A stretch of 64,000 nucleotides of DNA, taken from assembly GCA_037128705.1 (NCBI GenBank), contig JBAXVX010000021.1, positions 10,224 through 74,223 on the forward strand. Reading direction: 5' to 3'. Below, piece by piece: positions 1-9,497 of this stretch. How positions within the stretch are numbered: the stretch's first letter is position 1; each line of letters starts with the position of its first letter. The notes beneath the pieces are model-generated. The model worked only from the letters and a program-made list of their open reading frames with translations. It was not told where the DNA came from and made no database searches. The position numbers were made by a program, and so were the translations under genes. Origin of the DNA: CAIVAT01 sp037128705. GTDB taxonomy: Bacteria > Bacteroidota > Bacteroidia > Bacteroidales > FEN-979.

Positions 1-1
1 C

Positions 2-1018
2 GGAAAATCGACCTATGCCTTCGACCTGATTATCAGCTTATGTAAATCAAAAGAAAAAAAAGGACTTTACCTCTGCTGGAACGAATTTCTTGCCGCCCGG
101 ATGAATCACAAACTGCAGCATTCATTGAGCAAGAACCCACCCGACAGCATCAGGGCGCTGGCCTATTATCATTTTCTTGAAGAACTGGCCACCCTTGCGG
201 GTGATCCGGCGCTCATGCCGACTTACGACAGCGTAGCAAAAGGTGAATTCGGGCATATGATATATGCGTGCCTGGGGAAACTCCACAAGGCTAAAAAACT
301 TCCCAAATACGATTTCATCGTGGCTGATGAGGCACAGGACCTATTCGAAATGGGCCTTGACCAGGTGATCAAATCACTCCTTAAGGTAAACAACCCCCTG
401 CAAAAAGGAAACTATTATATCTTTTTCGACGACAACCAGGCATTCCCCCGGTTTGCGAATCTGGATGCCTACATCCGCACGAGAGAAACGCTGAAGGAGG
501 CTTCGGCCTATTATGTTCAGTTCGCCAACCTGCGTGTGAACACCGGACATGGCATCACCGAACTGATCAAGGATGCAGGACAAGGAGAGGCAGATCCGCA
601 AAAAGCATACGGGAACGATGTGAATTTTATCTCCTGGAAAACACCAGCGGAGGTTCCCGGCCTTCTTAAGCAATACATTGACCAGGAAAAAGCGCTCAGC
701 CATTGTACTTCTGAAAATATGGTGGCGCTCTTTACTGCCGATCTCCTCAAGGAGGATTCACCCCTTAAAGAGATTATCAAAAAAGAAGCCACCCTGGAAT
801 TGCTTACGATTGACAACCTCGATAATACTTCCGGGAAAGTGCGCTACACAACCGCACTGCGGGCAAAGGGGCTGGAATGGGACACCGTGTTCCTGGTTTG
901 CTCATCGCTTACTGATCCCAAAAACCTGTTCCAGTTATTTATCGGCGCATCGAGGGCAAAGGGGAAGGTGTATGTCATGTATTGGCGTAGTGGGGAATTA
1001 TCTTTGACACCTCAATAA
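2..1018 (+). CDS. SF1 (UvrD/Rep-like) helicase, 3' part; start lies outside the window
   Basis: The frame is open from base 2, so the gene begins before the window. The first visible residues, GKST, are the end of a Walker A motif. Downstream are a Walker B of the UvrD type (VADEAQDL), a motif resembling helicase motif V (RAKGLEWDTVFLV) and a motif VI-like segment (FIGASRAKGKVYV). This order is that of superfamily 1 DNA helicases or the ATPases derived from them. About 338 residues are visible, so most of the protein is present apart from the N-terminus. It lies 56 bp upstream of a DUF2779 nuclease-like gene on the same strand, which may form a unit with it. The substrate cannot be told from the sequence. 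Confidence 0.75.
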   Translation, partial: GKSTYAFDLIISLCKSKEKKGLYLCWNEFLAARMNHKLQHSLSKNPPDSIRALAYYHFLEELATLAGDPALMPTYDSVAKGEFGHMIYACLGKLHKAKKLPKYDFIVADEAQDLFEMGLDQVIKSLLKVNNPLQKGNYYIFFDDNQAFPRFANLDAYIRTRETLKEASAYYVQFANLRVNTGHGITELIKDAGQGEADPQKAYGNDVNFISWKTPAEVPGLLKQYIDQEKALSHCTSENMVALFTADLLKEDSPLKEIIKKEATLELLTIDNLDNTSGKVRYTTALRAKGLEWDTVFLVCSSLTDPKNLFQLFIGASRAKGKVYVMYWRSGELSLTPQ

Positions 1019-1074
1019 TATTGGCGAATCAGGAGAGGCTGATTACAAAGAATGAAAGCACGTAACTTAACCAC

Positions 1075-2484
1075 ATGATCTCAAAATCAAGTTTTATCAG
1101 GGGGATGCAATGCCCGAAGTCTCTCTGGCTTCATTTTTACCAGCCTGAGGAACGGGATGAGATCAGCGATTCGCAACAACAGATCTTCGACAACGGACAC
1201 AACGTTGGTTTACTGGCGCAACAATTGTTCCCGGGAGGAGTGGATGCGAGCCGGGGGGAATATGAGAAAATACAGGAGGCGGTGGCCTATACTGCAGCCT
1301 TGATTGATGGCGGCCAGCCTGTGATTTACGAAGCCGCGTTCAGCGATGGTGAGACCTTATGCTACATGGATATCCTGGTGAAGGAGGCCGATGGCTGGGC
1401 TGCTTACGAGGTGAAGGCTTCGACCCAGGTTAAGGAATACCAGGTAAAGGACGTTGCTTTCCAGTATTATGTGATCACACGGTCAGGGCTTCCGCTGAAG
1501 CGGATCTCGCTGGTGCATGTCAACAACCAATATGTGCGGCACGGCGAACTGGATCTGCAGCAATTGTTCACTGTTGAAGAAATGACCCGAAGGATAATGC
1601 CCATGCAGAAAGATATCCCGGCTGCACTGCTATCGTTGCAGGAGATGCTTAAAGCGGACCTGTTCCCCGACATAGCGATGGGGCCACAGTGCAATAAACC
1701 TTTCTCCTGCGATTTCCTGGACTTCTGCCGGAAAAGCTGCGTGGCCGAAGAAGAGGAGGTTGATGTAAGACAGGCAAGCCGGGACCAGGATGCCCTGGAC
1801 GAATTCCTGGATGATCTTGCATACCCGCTTTATTTCCTGGATTTTGAAACCATCCAGATTGCCGTGCCCAGGTACGACGAAAGCCGTCCTTACCAGCAGA
1901 TACCTTTCCAGTATTCCTTGCATGTACAATCAGGTGGTCAGGTGGCCAGGTGGTCAGGTGGCGAAAACAACAGCCGGGGAGAGGACGAAAAGGGAGGTGA
2001 TTTACAGCATTATGAATTTCTCGGGAGACCACCGGAGGATCCAAGGCCGGAATTTATCGAATCGCTTCTGGCCAGGATCGGGGAGAGCGGGAGCATCATC
2101 GTGTGGAACCAGGCCTTTGAAAAAACGCGGCTGAAGGAGATCGCCCGGGATTTCCCGGAATATGCCACCAGGATCGAGATGTTATTTGACCGGTTTGCTG
2201 ATCTGATGGTTCCTTTCCGGAGAAAAAATCTTTACACCCCTGAAATGAATGGGTCATATTCCCTGAAGGCAGTTCTGCCGGCTCTTATCCCCGACCTCTC
2301 CTATGCCAATCTGGAAATACAAGAGGGCGGCACAGCCAACATGACCTATGAAGGTCTATATTGGGATGAGGATCCGGAATCGCTGCGGATGAAGCGGGCA
2401 AACCTACTGGAATATTGTAAGATGGATACACTGAGCATGGTGAGAATCCTTGAAATAATTGCTTGCCATCAATCAGGGAATTAG
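1075..2484 (+). CDS. DUF2779-type protein: Cas4/RecB-like N-terminus plus RNase H-like exonuclease domain
   Basis: A 469-aa protein. The N-terminal half opens with a MISKSSFIRGMQCPKSLWL segment typical of Cas4/RecB-like nucleases, with an acidic-lysine pair (YMDILVKEAD, YEVKAS) and a cysteine group (QCNKPFSCDFLDFC) that could bind an iron-sulphur cluster. The C-terminal half has DEDD exonuclease-like motifs: YFLDFETI, then IIVWNQAFEKTRL, then CKMDTLSM. This layout is that of the DUF2779 family; cleavage of DNA or RNA is inference. Four tandem 8-bp repeats lie inside the gene between the first two exonuclease motifs. It follows the helicase fragment closely and lies in a defence island. Confidence 0.75.
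   Translation: MISKSSFIRGMQCPKSLWLHFYQPEERDEISDSQQQIFDNGHNVGLLAQQLFPGGVDASRGEYEKIQEAVAYTAALIDGGQPVIYEAAFSDGETLCYMDILVKEADGWAAYEVKASTQVKEYQVKDVAFQYYVITRSGLPLKRISLVHVNNQYVRHGELDLQQLFTVEEMTRRIMPMQKDIPAALLSLQEMLKADLFPDIAMGPQCNKPFSCDFLDFCRKSCVAEEEEVDVRQASRDQDALDEFLDDLAYPLYFLDFETIQIAVPRYDESRPYQQIPFQYSLHVQSGGQVARWSGGENNSRGEDEKGGDLQHYEFLGRPPEDPRPEFIESLLARIGESGSIIVWNQAFEKTRLKEIARDFPEYATRIEMLFDRFADLMVPFRRKNLYTPEMNGSYSLKAVLPALIPDLSYANLEIQEGGTANMTYEGLYWDEDPESLRMKRANLLEYCKMDTLSMVRILEIIACHQSGN
1931..1962 (+). repeat. Four tandem 8-bp repeats (CAGGTGGY) inside the DUF2779 gene
   Basis: The unit CAGGTGGT/CAGGTGGC occurs four times without gaps. It encodes a Gly/Val/Trp-rich insert between the exonuclease motifs. 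Because 8 is not a multiple of 3, gain or loss of one unit would shift the reading frame of the host gene. Confidence 0.85.
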
Positions 2485-2556
2485 CACTGCCGAAATTATT
2501 CACTTTCTCCTGTTCACAAATTTCAAAGAAAATAATTAACGCGGGACAATTCAGTT

Positions 2557-2564
2557 TATCTTTG
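2557..2564 (+). promoter_or_regulatory. Bacteroidota -7 promoter element for the AAA ATPase gene
   Basis: TATCTTTG matches the TAnnTTTG consensus and lies 19 bp before the ATG at 2584. No good TTTG -33 box is seen at the expected spacing. Confidence 0.45.
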
Positions 2565-2583
2565 TAATCTCGGAAGAAAGTTC

Positions 2584-3609
2584 ATGACCCAGTTTGATCT
2601 CATAAAAGAAATTGCCAAGTATGGTCTTGAAAATGATCAGGAACGGCTACTCCATGTTCTGAATGATCTTATCGAACATTCAAAAAAGACTAAGAAGATC
2701 AATTTTGCCTTGCAACTTCAATCTCTCATTAAGGAGGGACTCCGAGCACAACAAACAAGTGGCCTTGTAAAAGTCGGCTCGGCGAAACATCTTTTGAGAG
2801 AAGAGGACCAGGAAGTTAATGATCTGGTTATAGAAAAACTGACATCTGATTATTCATTCGATGATCTTGTCTGTTCATCAGAAACCAAAGATGAACTTGG
2901 GTTCTTTGTACAGGAACATCGGGGAAGTGAGATGTTAAAACAATATAATCTTCCCATTGCCAATAAAATTCTGTTTTCAGGACCCTCCGGTTGTGGCAAA
3001 ACTCTTGCTTCTTATGTGCTGGCGGGAGAGCTTGAGAAAATGATGATCGTTATTAACCTGGGGGCCATAGTATCATCACGACTGGGTGAAACAAGTAAGA
3101 ACCTGGCTAAATTATTCAGGAGGGCTGCTGCCGAGGAGTGTATTATTCTATTGGATGAGTTTGATTCACTTGGCAAAATACGTGACTACAGCCAGGATCA
3201 CGGAGAAATGAAGAGAGTTGTAAATACGATTCTTCAACTCTTTGACTATCTGCCACAGGAGAGTATTGTTATTGCAGCAACAAACCAGGCAGAGATGATT
3301 GATACGGCCCTGATACGCCGGTTCGATATGTGGATCAAGCTTGAACTTCCCGACGAAAAGGAAATCAAGGAACTCATTTTCAAAACTCTTGAAAAATCGC
3401 CTTTTAAGCTAAAAGACAATAATGAATTATCACAGATAATAAATTCGTGTAAAGGGTTGTCATTTTTTACAATTCAAAAAACGCTCGTAAACTCGATTAA
3501 ACGCAGTCTTTTTGAATCCTATAATGCCAATGAACCTTTTAAGGCCATCGATTTGTCGATCTGGAAAACACTAATAAACCAGGAAATCAAATTACAGATC
3601 AAGGGATAA
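2584..3609 (+). CDS. AAA-family ATPase paired with a subtilase
   Basis: A 341-aa classical AAA ATPase. Residues 1-125 form a helical N-terminal part. Walker A is FSGPSGCGKT (about residue 132), Walker B is IILLDEFDS (about 190), sensor 1 is the ATNQ segment, and ALIRRFD carries the arginine-finger region. The subtilase gene on the opposite strand ends inside its last 18 bp. AAA-subtilase pairs recur in bacterial genomes, often near restriction-like genes, so a role as an ATP-driven sensor or adaptor for the protease is likely but is inference. In the usual pairs I would expect both genes on one strand; the convergent layout here is unusual. Confidence 0.75.
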   Translation: MTQFDLIKEIAKYGLENDQERLLHVLNDLIEHSKKTKKINFALQLQSLIKEGLRAQQTSGLVKVGSAKHLLREEDQEVNDLVIEKLTSDYSFDDLVCSSETKDELGFFVQEHRGSEMLKQYNLPIANKILFSGPSGCGKTLASYVLAGELEKMMIVINLGAIVSSRLGETSKNLAKLFRRAAAEECIILLDEFDSLGKIRDYSQDHGEMKRVVNTILQLFDYLPQESIVIAATNQAEMIDTALIRRFDMWIKLELPDEKEIKELIFKTLEKSPFKLKDNNELSQIINSCKGLSFFTIQKTLVNSIKRSLFESYNANEPFKAIDLSIWKTLINQEIKLQIKG

Positions 3610-6012
3610 TTCTGCCTCTCCCAGTATTTCAAGCGCATTTATTGCAAACAATTCATCATACAGGCTATAGCCGGCAATTGCTTTGTCATCATACTCTTTA
3701 AGTGTTATGACTAGGCTGTAATTGATCGGTTTTCCCTGATAGCGATTAGAGTCACCCTGGCCAAGCATTTTGTGCACGGTTGAGCCTATGGCGATCTGTA
3801 ACGAAAAATCTTCAGCTATTAAATCTGATTTTTTCAAAGTGAATTCCATCTTTTGACAATTGCTGAACAATTTCCCTTTATAGTAATAATCCTGAGACCA
3901 TCCTGGATGAGCCGAATTTATTTTGAGTTCAGTACCACCTTTCCCATAGATAGTACCACGTACGTTTTTTTCAAGGATGACGTCTTTTGTGATTATAAAA
4001 TTTACATGTACAGGGCAATAAGAGAGCTGATTGGAATAATCAGGCATGAAACTGAAACAAAGGGTAGCAGATATATCCAATATCTTGTTCTTCTTTATAG
4101 CATTTGAAAAATAGCTTGGAATATTCAGTGGAAAACTCTTGACATTTCCACAATTAATTGAATCCTCAATGATAAGGGTTACATTTTTATCTCTTGAATT
4201 TAAACAAAGTGCATCGATAGGAATTCCCCAGCCGATGACGCGTTGTTTTTGGGCAGAATTAAAAATTCCCTGCGCGAAGAGATCTTCATTGAAATCTGCG
4301 GAGTTTACAATCAACGCTTTTACAGTTTGCATCTTCAAATCCGGGTACAGTCTAGTGATTCTGGCTGCGAGATTGGCTGCAATTGGAGCTGAGAGGCTTG
4401 TTCCAACAGTTCTGGTATAAAAATCCCCAAGCTTTGTTGAAAGAAATTTCATGGCATTTTCCTGGTCACTATCAAAAAAAAGCCCAAAATCTGTACTGTT
4501 TTCAGTATAGTCTCCTCCCTGCAGGAGAATATCTGGTTTTCTTAACCTGGAATTTCTGATTGTCTGAGTCAAGGTTTCCATATCATAATGGAACTTTTTT
4601 GAATAGATTGCAGGAAACTCTTTATCGGGACTCCTCCGAAGATTGGATCCCACTTCCCAGTTATCGGAAATGGCTCCTACAGTAATGTTATTGAAACTTT
4701 CTGCCGGTGAGGAGATGTTAGCTTCAAGTTCTCTAAAAGCTTCGGGATAGGTTGAATTGTCATTGATGAATCCATTGTTGGTTGTGGAGATGCATATTAA
4801 CAGATCATGCTCATACGCAAGTTTATCCAATTCAAATGCATAGGTTGACGGGTGTTGATTGTCATCAAGAAAATCCTGATAGCCGATTGTCAGACAAAAA
4901 ATCCTTACACTTTTATCTTTATATGCTTTTTTAATCAGTTCTATCACATCTGACTGTTTGATATCTGCATTTCTATCCTGGTTGGTGATTTTAATAGAGA
5001 GAACTTTTGCATCTGCTTCAAATGATCCGATGTGACCTGGATATAATTTACGCCCCAAGGCTGCAAGTGTTGCCACACCTGTGCCGTGATCCACGTCATC
5101 AACCAATGCACCTGTACCTGTAGCATCAAAGTCACTGTTTGAATCGTTTACGATGATAGGATTTAACGGGCACTCTTTACTGATGCCGGTATCGATAATC
5201 CCGATAATTGGAAGATTGTCTTCAGAGTTTGAAATGATGAACCCATGGCTTTTATCTGCGAGTCCAAAAGTTGTCGGTTTTACAAGGCCTGACAAATGTG
5301 TTGAAATGGATTGAAGAATATCGAAATTCTGAGCAATCTCATTGATCGTATGGGTGTCAGTATTTTCCACCTCGAAATAAAATTCCGTTTCTATGAATTT
5401 AAGATTGTTTTTCTGCAGATAGATTCGGAGACTTTCTTTGATGGGCTTTATGAATTGTTTATCAAAAAGATCGGCATGAAAAAGGTTCAGATAAACAACC
5501 TTGGTTTTGTTGTGTGCTTTATTAATTCTTCCGGAAGTATGGAAAATAAAACTCTTTATGAAATTGATTTTTTTATCATACTCCTTGTTTATATTATTAA
5601 GTGCATTGTTGATAAACTGGTTAATTTGTTCCTGAAAATGGTTAAACTGTAATCTGTCAACTATTAAAAAGTACCCGGTACGATTAAAATCCGTCAGACT
5701 TACAATGGCAATTCCGAATTGATTTATATAATACGTCTCGAAATCATGCCGGTTAAACGGTCCAAAAAATTCGATCTCAATTGCATCAATATGTGTGTGA
5801 ATACCAAGATTATTATTACGTTGACTATAGCGAAGTTGTTGGTCATTATCGAATTCTACAAGGCAGGTGGATAAGTGAGTTGCCATTGGTCGATAATTCT
5901 TTTCCTCTTCTGGTTTTTTGTCATCGTTGCCACCACCCTGCCTTTGTTTATATTCCTTCAGGCCTTTAGAAGGGTTTTTAAAGAGTAGATGAGGGTATTT
6001 CTTGTCATTCAT
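3592..6012 (-). CDS. S8 family serine peptidase (subtilase), cytoplasmic type
   Basis: An 806-aa protein without an evident signal peptide. The catalytic triad is visible: Asp in IIGIIDTGI (about residue 272), His in DDVDHGTGVA (about 308) and Ser in GTSLSAPIAA (about 538). The oxyanion Asn is probably in ISTTNNG. An N-terminal extension of about 260 residues precedes the peptidase domain and about 200 residues follow it. The lack of a signal peptide and the pairing with a AAA ATPase suggest regulated proteolysis inside the cell, possibly as a defence effector; this is inference. The gene has its own promoter-like sequence in the 155-bp gap after the helicase gene upstream. Confidence 0.8.
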   Translation of the reverse strand: MNDKKYPHLLFKNPSKGLKEYKQRQGGGNDDKKPEEEKNYRPMATHLSTCLVEFDNDQQLRYSQRNNNLGIHTHIDAIEIEFFGPFNRHDFETYYINQFGIAIVSLTDFNRTGYFLIVDRLQFNHFQEQINQFINNALNNINKEYDKKINFIKSFIFHTSGRINKAHNKTKVVYLNLFHADLFDKQFIKPIKESLRIYLQKNNLKFIETEFYFEVENTDTHTINEIAQNFDILQSISTHLSGLVKPTTFGLADKSHGFIISNSEDNLPIIGIIDTGISKECPLNPIIVNDSNSDFDATGTGALVDDVDHGTGVATLAALGRKLYPGHIGSFEADAKVLSIKITNQDRNADIKQSDVIELIKKAYKDKSVRIFCLTIGYQDFLDDNQHPSTYAFELDKLAYEHDLLICISTTNNGFINDNSTYPEAFRELEANISSPAESFNNITVGAISDNWEVGSNLRRSPDKEFPAIYSKKFHYDMETLTQTIRNSRLRKPDILLQGGDYTENSTDFGLFFDSDQENAMKFLSTKLGDFYTRTVGTSLSAPIAANLAARITRLYPDLKMQTVKALIVNSADFNEDLFAQGIFNSAQKQRVIGWGIPIDALCLNSRDKNVTLIIEDSINCGNVKSFPLNIPSYFSNAIKKNKILDISATLCFSFMPDYSNQLSYCPVHVNFIITKDVILEKNVRGTIYGKGGTELKINSAHPGWSQDYYYKGKLFSNCQKMEFTLKKSDLIAEDFSLQIAIGSTVHKMLGQGDSNRYQGKPINYSLVITLKEYDDKAIAGYSLYDELFAINALEILGEAELSLDL

Positions 6013-6042
6013 ACAAATCGATTGTGCTAGGAATCACTCAGG

Positions 6043-6076
6043 CAAATGTACCCCTTAAATATTATCTGCATACAAA
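6043..6076 (-). promoter_or_regulatory. Promoter for the subtilase gene
   Basis: On the minus strand TTTG is followed after 22 bp by TACATTTG, a good match to the TAnnTTTG element. The spacing is slightly longer than the usual 19-21 bp. It ends about 30 bp before the ATG. Confidence 0.5.
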
Positions 6077-6167
6077 AAACCCAAAATGAAATGATGGATT
6101 AAAAATTGGTTTAAAGTGAATAAAGTGAACTAATTGAAAAGACCATTTCCAAAGTTAAAATTTGATC

Positions 6168-9100
6168 TTAATAAACTAAAGGCGGGGTCAAATCTATCAT
6201 GGCATTCTTAATCAGTTCCTCAATTTCTGTCTCAGTGAACCCTCTCTTTACTAGTACTTCAACAAGTTCCTCTTGTCTGGGTTGACCAAAGGTCATACGA
6301 TAAAATGTAAGCACTTCTTTCAGCCGGGAATATTTGGCAATATCTTTACTGAATGGATAGAGTGGCACAATCCTTTCAATTTTACAACCATCAATGGGTT
6401 CTATGTGCCAGAAGGGGACCAGATCGCATTTGCCCTTTTCAACACCTTCTTTTTCCTTTGCCCAGATAAACAGTTTGTCCCAAACGGAATTACCGGGCCG
6501 GTCAAGGTTCATATCAGCCAGGTATTTCAGCACGAGATTTTTCCGGATGATATGACTTTTATAGCGGTTGACCCTTCCTTCACGTTGTTCAAGGTCAATA
6601 GCATTATGAGGAAGATTCCAATGGACGAGCCGGGAACAATAGTAATGGAAATCCAGGCCTTCCTGTCCAATAGAGGTAGAAGCCAAAACAAATGGGCGAT
6701 AGGGCGAATTAAAGGTATCCCTGACACTAAAACTACGATTTGGCTTTCCTTCTGTTTCTATAAGTTGGTTTCCAAAGTCGACAGCAAAATGGGTCCGGAT
6801 GTTTTTATTCTCACCTGTTTTAATACTCGAGTAATCGTCTATCTTAAAATTTACGGTTCTCAGTGAAAGTACATCATCAAGTTTTCCCTGGATCTCATCA
6901 GAATCATGGATGAAATCACAATCCGTAAGCATGTGAATGTACTCATCTGTTACTGATTGAATATTTCCCTCAAGGCAATAGTTCAGAACCGCTTCCCAAT
7001 ATGGCATGCTTGAAGGGTAATTACTTCGGATGACAGTAATACTTTCTGGTTTGTCTAAATATTTAACCTTAGATTGGGCATAGAAATAGGCCAGTACACG
7101 ATTGTGATCGCCGGGTTCGTTGAGTTTTTCAACTTTTAACAAGCTTCTCGAAAAAATGACGGCGGGTGAGGCAAGACAAATTGTTGCCAGAACTTTGAAC
7201 AGGTCCGGTGGGATCTCTCCTAAATTCATCTCTTCATTGGTAAGTTTTATTGATTTACAATGCAGCAGAAATTGCTTTTCAATTTTCTCATCGTTTGCCC
7301 TGCTCGCAAAATCCTTTAAAATGGAAGAAAGCATTGACTGTGCATTGCCAGTTTTATTACTGATCTTTTTATTTGTTTCATTATCAAGAAGCATCAAAGC
7401 AGCCCAGTACCATCGGTCTGATTCTCCTCCTTTGGTAACGAACCGGTCAAAATGTAATTCACTAAACCTTTTTTCGATTAACATGGAAAGCTCCTCAATG
7501 ATTTCATTCAATGATTTCCGTGCATAGATATTATCCTCGGGGTCATATAGGTCACGCAAAAACTCGCTTGGATATAAAAGAGTCAATAAATTCATTGATG
7601 TAAACGGATTTCGCTTTGGATCGTACTTGATTTGTAACAGTCGCCCTGGTTTTCGTTTTTTTGAATCGGCAAAATACGAGGATGGTTTTTCTTTTCGTTT
7701 TTTATAGTATGCCGAGATAGCAAGCCTCTCACTTTCATAGGAAAGAATGGTTGAAATTGCCCTGGGCACCATTAGCCAGGAAGAAAAAAGCAGCGTTTTT
7801 GAATAAGTAGTTTTTGCCGGATAAATTTTATTTGGTGTATAATAGTTGATAGTGGGAGGAATCCAAAGCCATTTCCATGCCTCATTCTGGACGGTTGTTT
7901 CCAATAATTCCTGCATTCTGGCATTTGGCACAACCGAAAGAGTACCACTTTTACCAAGTGGTTTATAGGATCTTATGGCGGCAAGATCGAGCCAGGCAGA
8001 TTTTTGTTTCTTCAGCACCTCTGCAATTTCCGGTTTGCCTAATAATCCCTTTAAATTTTCCCGTATTGAGTAATTACTGAGAAAGGACAGTGCATAAGGG
8101 CATGACTTGCTAAATTCAATGGGGTTCATACTTCTGAATTTCCCCATTTCACTAATTTTTTGATTTACTGTATCAAGTGCAATGAAATCAAGGATATCCG
8201 CTGGTGTTAGATTCTTGATTACTTCACTTTGCGAGGTTTTAACCATAAGGTTCTTGTCATCTGAAACCAGTGTGCGCTCAGTCCTCACCATTCCTTGAAG
8301 GTACCGATCTTGTATTCTTAATTTTATTTCTGCCAGATCAGATAAATTACCATTGTTGGAATCCACCCTGGTGTCATAAATAAGGGAAAATAACTTTCGG
8401 CGATCAGTTTCAAAATTTTGCCAGAATTCCGGGTCCCTTCCATTCATCAAAAAATGTAAAACCTTCATGAACTCCTTGTAATGATTTTCCCCAGAATCCT
8501 CATCACACTGAGTAGTAAATGGTTTAAAGGGTGTTGCAGACAGCATCAGGACTTTGGTGTCTTTCAGATCGAACACAGCACGTGCCAATTCAACTGCCGG
8601 TGACATCTCATCAACGCCCTGGTCAATCAAATCACTGTATCTTTGAAATTCATCCAGAATGATCAATTCTGCGCCGAGATATTCAAGACAGATCTTTGTA
8701 AGTATATGCCGCAGAAGAAATATTAATTCATTTTTATAAGTGATGTTTTTATAACTCCTTCCATCAATCACTTCGCAGGATTTTAAAAGGACACTCCAAA
8801 CCGAGGTGGATTTTGTTAGCCCGAGGGAGTTGTAAAGTTTAGGGGCATTTGCTTCGTCAACGAATTCGCTTTGTAGTTTATCTTTGTATTGACTGAACAA
8901 TTTTGGCCTGAAATGAATTTTACGGTTTGCATACCTTTCTTTTATTGCTTTCTCCCAGTTGTCTTTTGAGACACTACTTTTCAATAACCATTTTAACCCA
9001 TTCTTCCTTTTCGAGAACTCGCTGTAGTGAGTTAGCAGTGCATATATAATTGCTCTTTCATCCTTAACCCCCGATTTGTTCGATAAATTGAAGGAGGTGG

Positions 9101-9497
9101 ACGGGGTAAGAGAATCAAACCGCAATGATTGAGGTTCCTTCTTGTCATTAAACGCGAGGTAAATCAGCCTGTTTAAGGGATCTTCAACCAAGCTGGTATC
9201 TCGCGAAAAATTTAATTTTCTGAGGTTCGTCCTTGCCAGAGATTGATTTGAGCAAATATAAATCACATTGAAAGTTGGATTTTTCTTTGATGGCTTAAAT
9301 GCCTGGTAGGCCTTTGCAATCAGCCCTTTCGCAATAATCGTCTTACCCAGTCCAACTTCGTCGGCGATCAGAAATGCTTTTCTGTCCTTGGCATAAAATT
9401 GATCATAAACATAGTTCACTGTGTTTTTCTGAAAATCTTTCAGCGAATTCCAGGTATGGTTTATTTCATCAATGTAGTCTATCGTTTTATTTTTCAT
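6168..9497 (-). CDS. Large SF2/SNF2-like helicase, third helicase of the defence block
   Basis: About 1109 aa when started at the ATG at 9497, which overlaps the end of the PLD gene by 11 nt; a longer frame to 9602 would overlap it by 116 nt and is less likely. Motif I is LIADEVGLGKTI (about residue 49), motif II is LIILDEFQRY, the SAT-type motif is MLSATPFKPF, and motifs V-VI are SIGQEGLDFH and LEQREGRVNRYKSH. The split between the two ATPase lobes is wide, with about 600 residues between motifs III and V. The DEVGLGKT signature is that of SNF2-like translocases. It is the last gene of the minus-strand block and is translationally coupled to the PLD protein, so the two probably act together on DNA. 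Confidence 0.8.
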   Translation of the reverse strand: MKNKTIDYIDEINHTWNSLKDFQKNTVNYVYDQFYAKDRKAFLIADEVGLGKTIIAKGLIAKAYQAFKPSKKNPTFNVIYICSNQSLARTNLRKLNFSRDTSLVEDPLNRLIYLAFNDKKEPQSLRFDSLTPSTSFNLSNKSGVKDERAIIYALLTHYSEFSKRKNGLKWLLKSSVSKDNWEKAIKERYANRKIHFRPKLFSQYKDKLQSEFVDEANAPKLYNSLGLTKSTSVWSVLLKSCEVIDGRSYKNITYKNELIFLLRHILTKICLEYLGAELIILDEFQRYSDLIDQGVDEMSPAVELARAVFDLKDTKVLMLSATPFKPFTTQCDEDSGENHYKEFMKVLHFLMNGRDPEFWQNFETDRRKLFSLIYDTRVDSNNGNLSDLAEIKLRIQDRYLQGMVRTERTLVSDDKNLMVKTSQSEVIKNLTPADILDFIALDTVNQKISEMGKFRSMNPIEFSKSCPYALSFLSNYSIRENLKGLLGKPEIAEVLKKQKSAWLDLAAIRSYKPLGKSGTLSVVPNARMQELLETTVQNEAWKWLWIPPTINYYTPNKIYPAKTTYSKTLLFSSWLMVPRAISTILSYESERLAISAYYKKRKEKPSSYFADSKKRKPGRLLQIKYDPKRNPFTSMNLLTLLYPSEFLRDLYDPEDNIYARKSLNEIIEELSMLIEKRFSELHFDRFVTKGGESDRWYWAALMLLDNETNKKISNKTGNAQSMLSSILKDFASRANDEKIEKQFLLHCKSIKLTNEEMNLGEIPPDLFKVLATICLASPAVIFSRSLLKVEKLNEPGDHNRVLAYFYAQSKVKYLDKPESITVIRSNYPSSMPYWEAVLNYCLEGNIQSVTDEYIHMLTDCDFIHDSDEIQGKLDDVLSLRTVNFKIDDYSSIKTGENKNIRTHFAVDFGNQLIETEGKPNRSFSVRDTFNSPYRPFVLASTSIGQEGLDFHYYCSRLVHWNLPHNAIDLEQREGRVNRYKSHIIRKNLVLKYLADMNLDRPGNSVWDKLFIWAKEKEGVEKGKCDLVPFWHIEPIDGCKIERIVPLYPFSKDIAKYSRLKEVLTFYRMTFGQPRQEELVEVLVKRGFTETEIEELIKNAMIDLTPPLVY

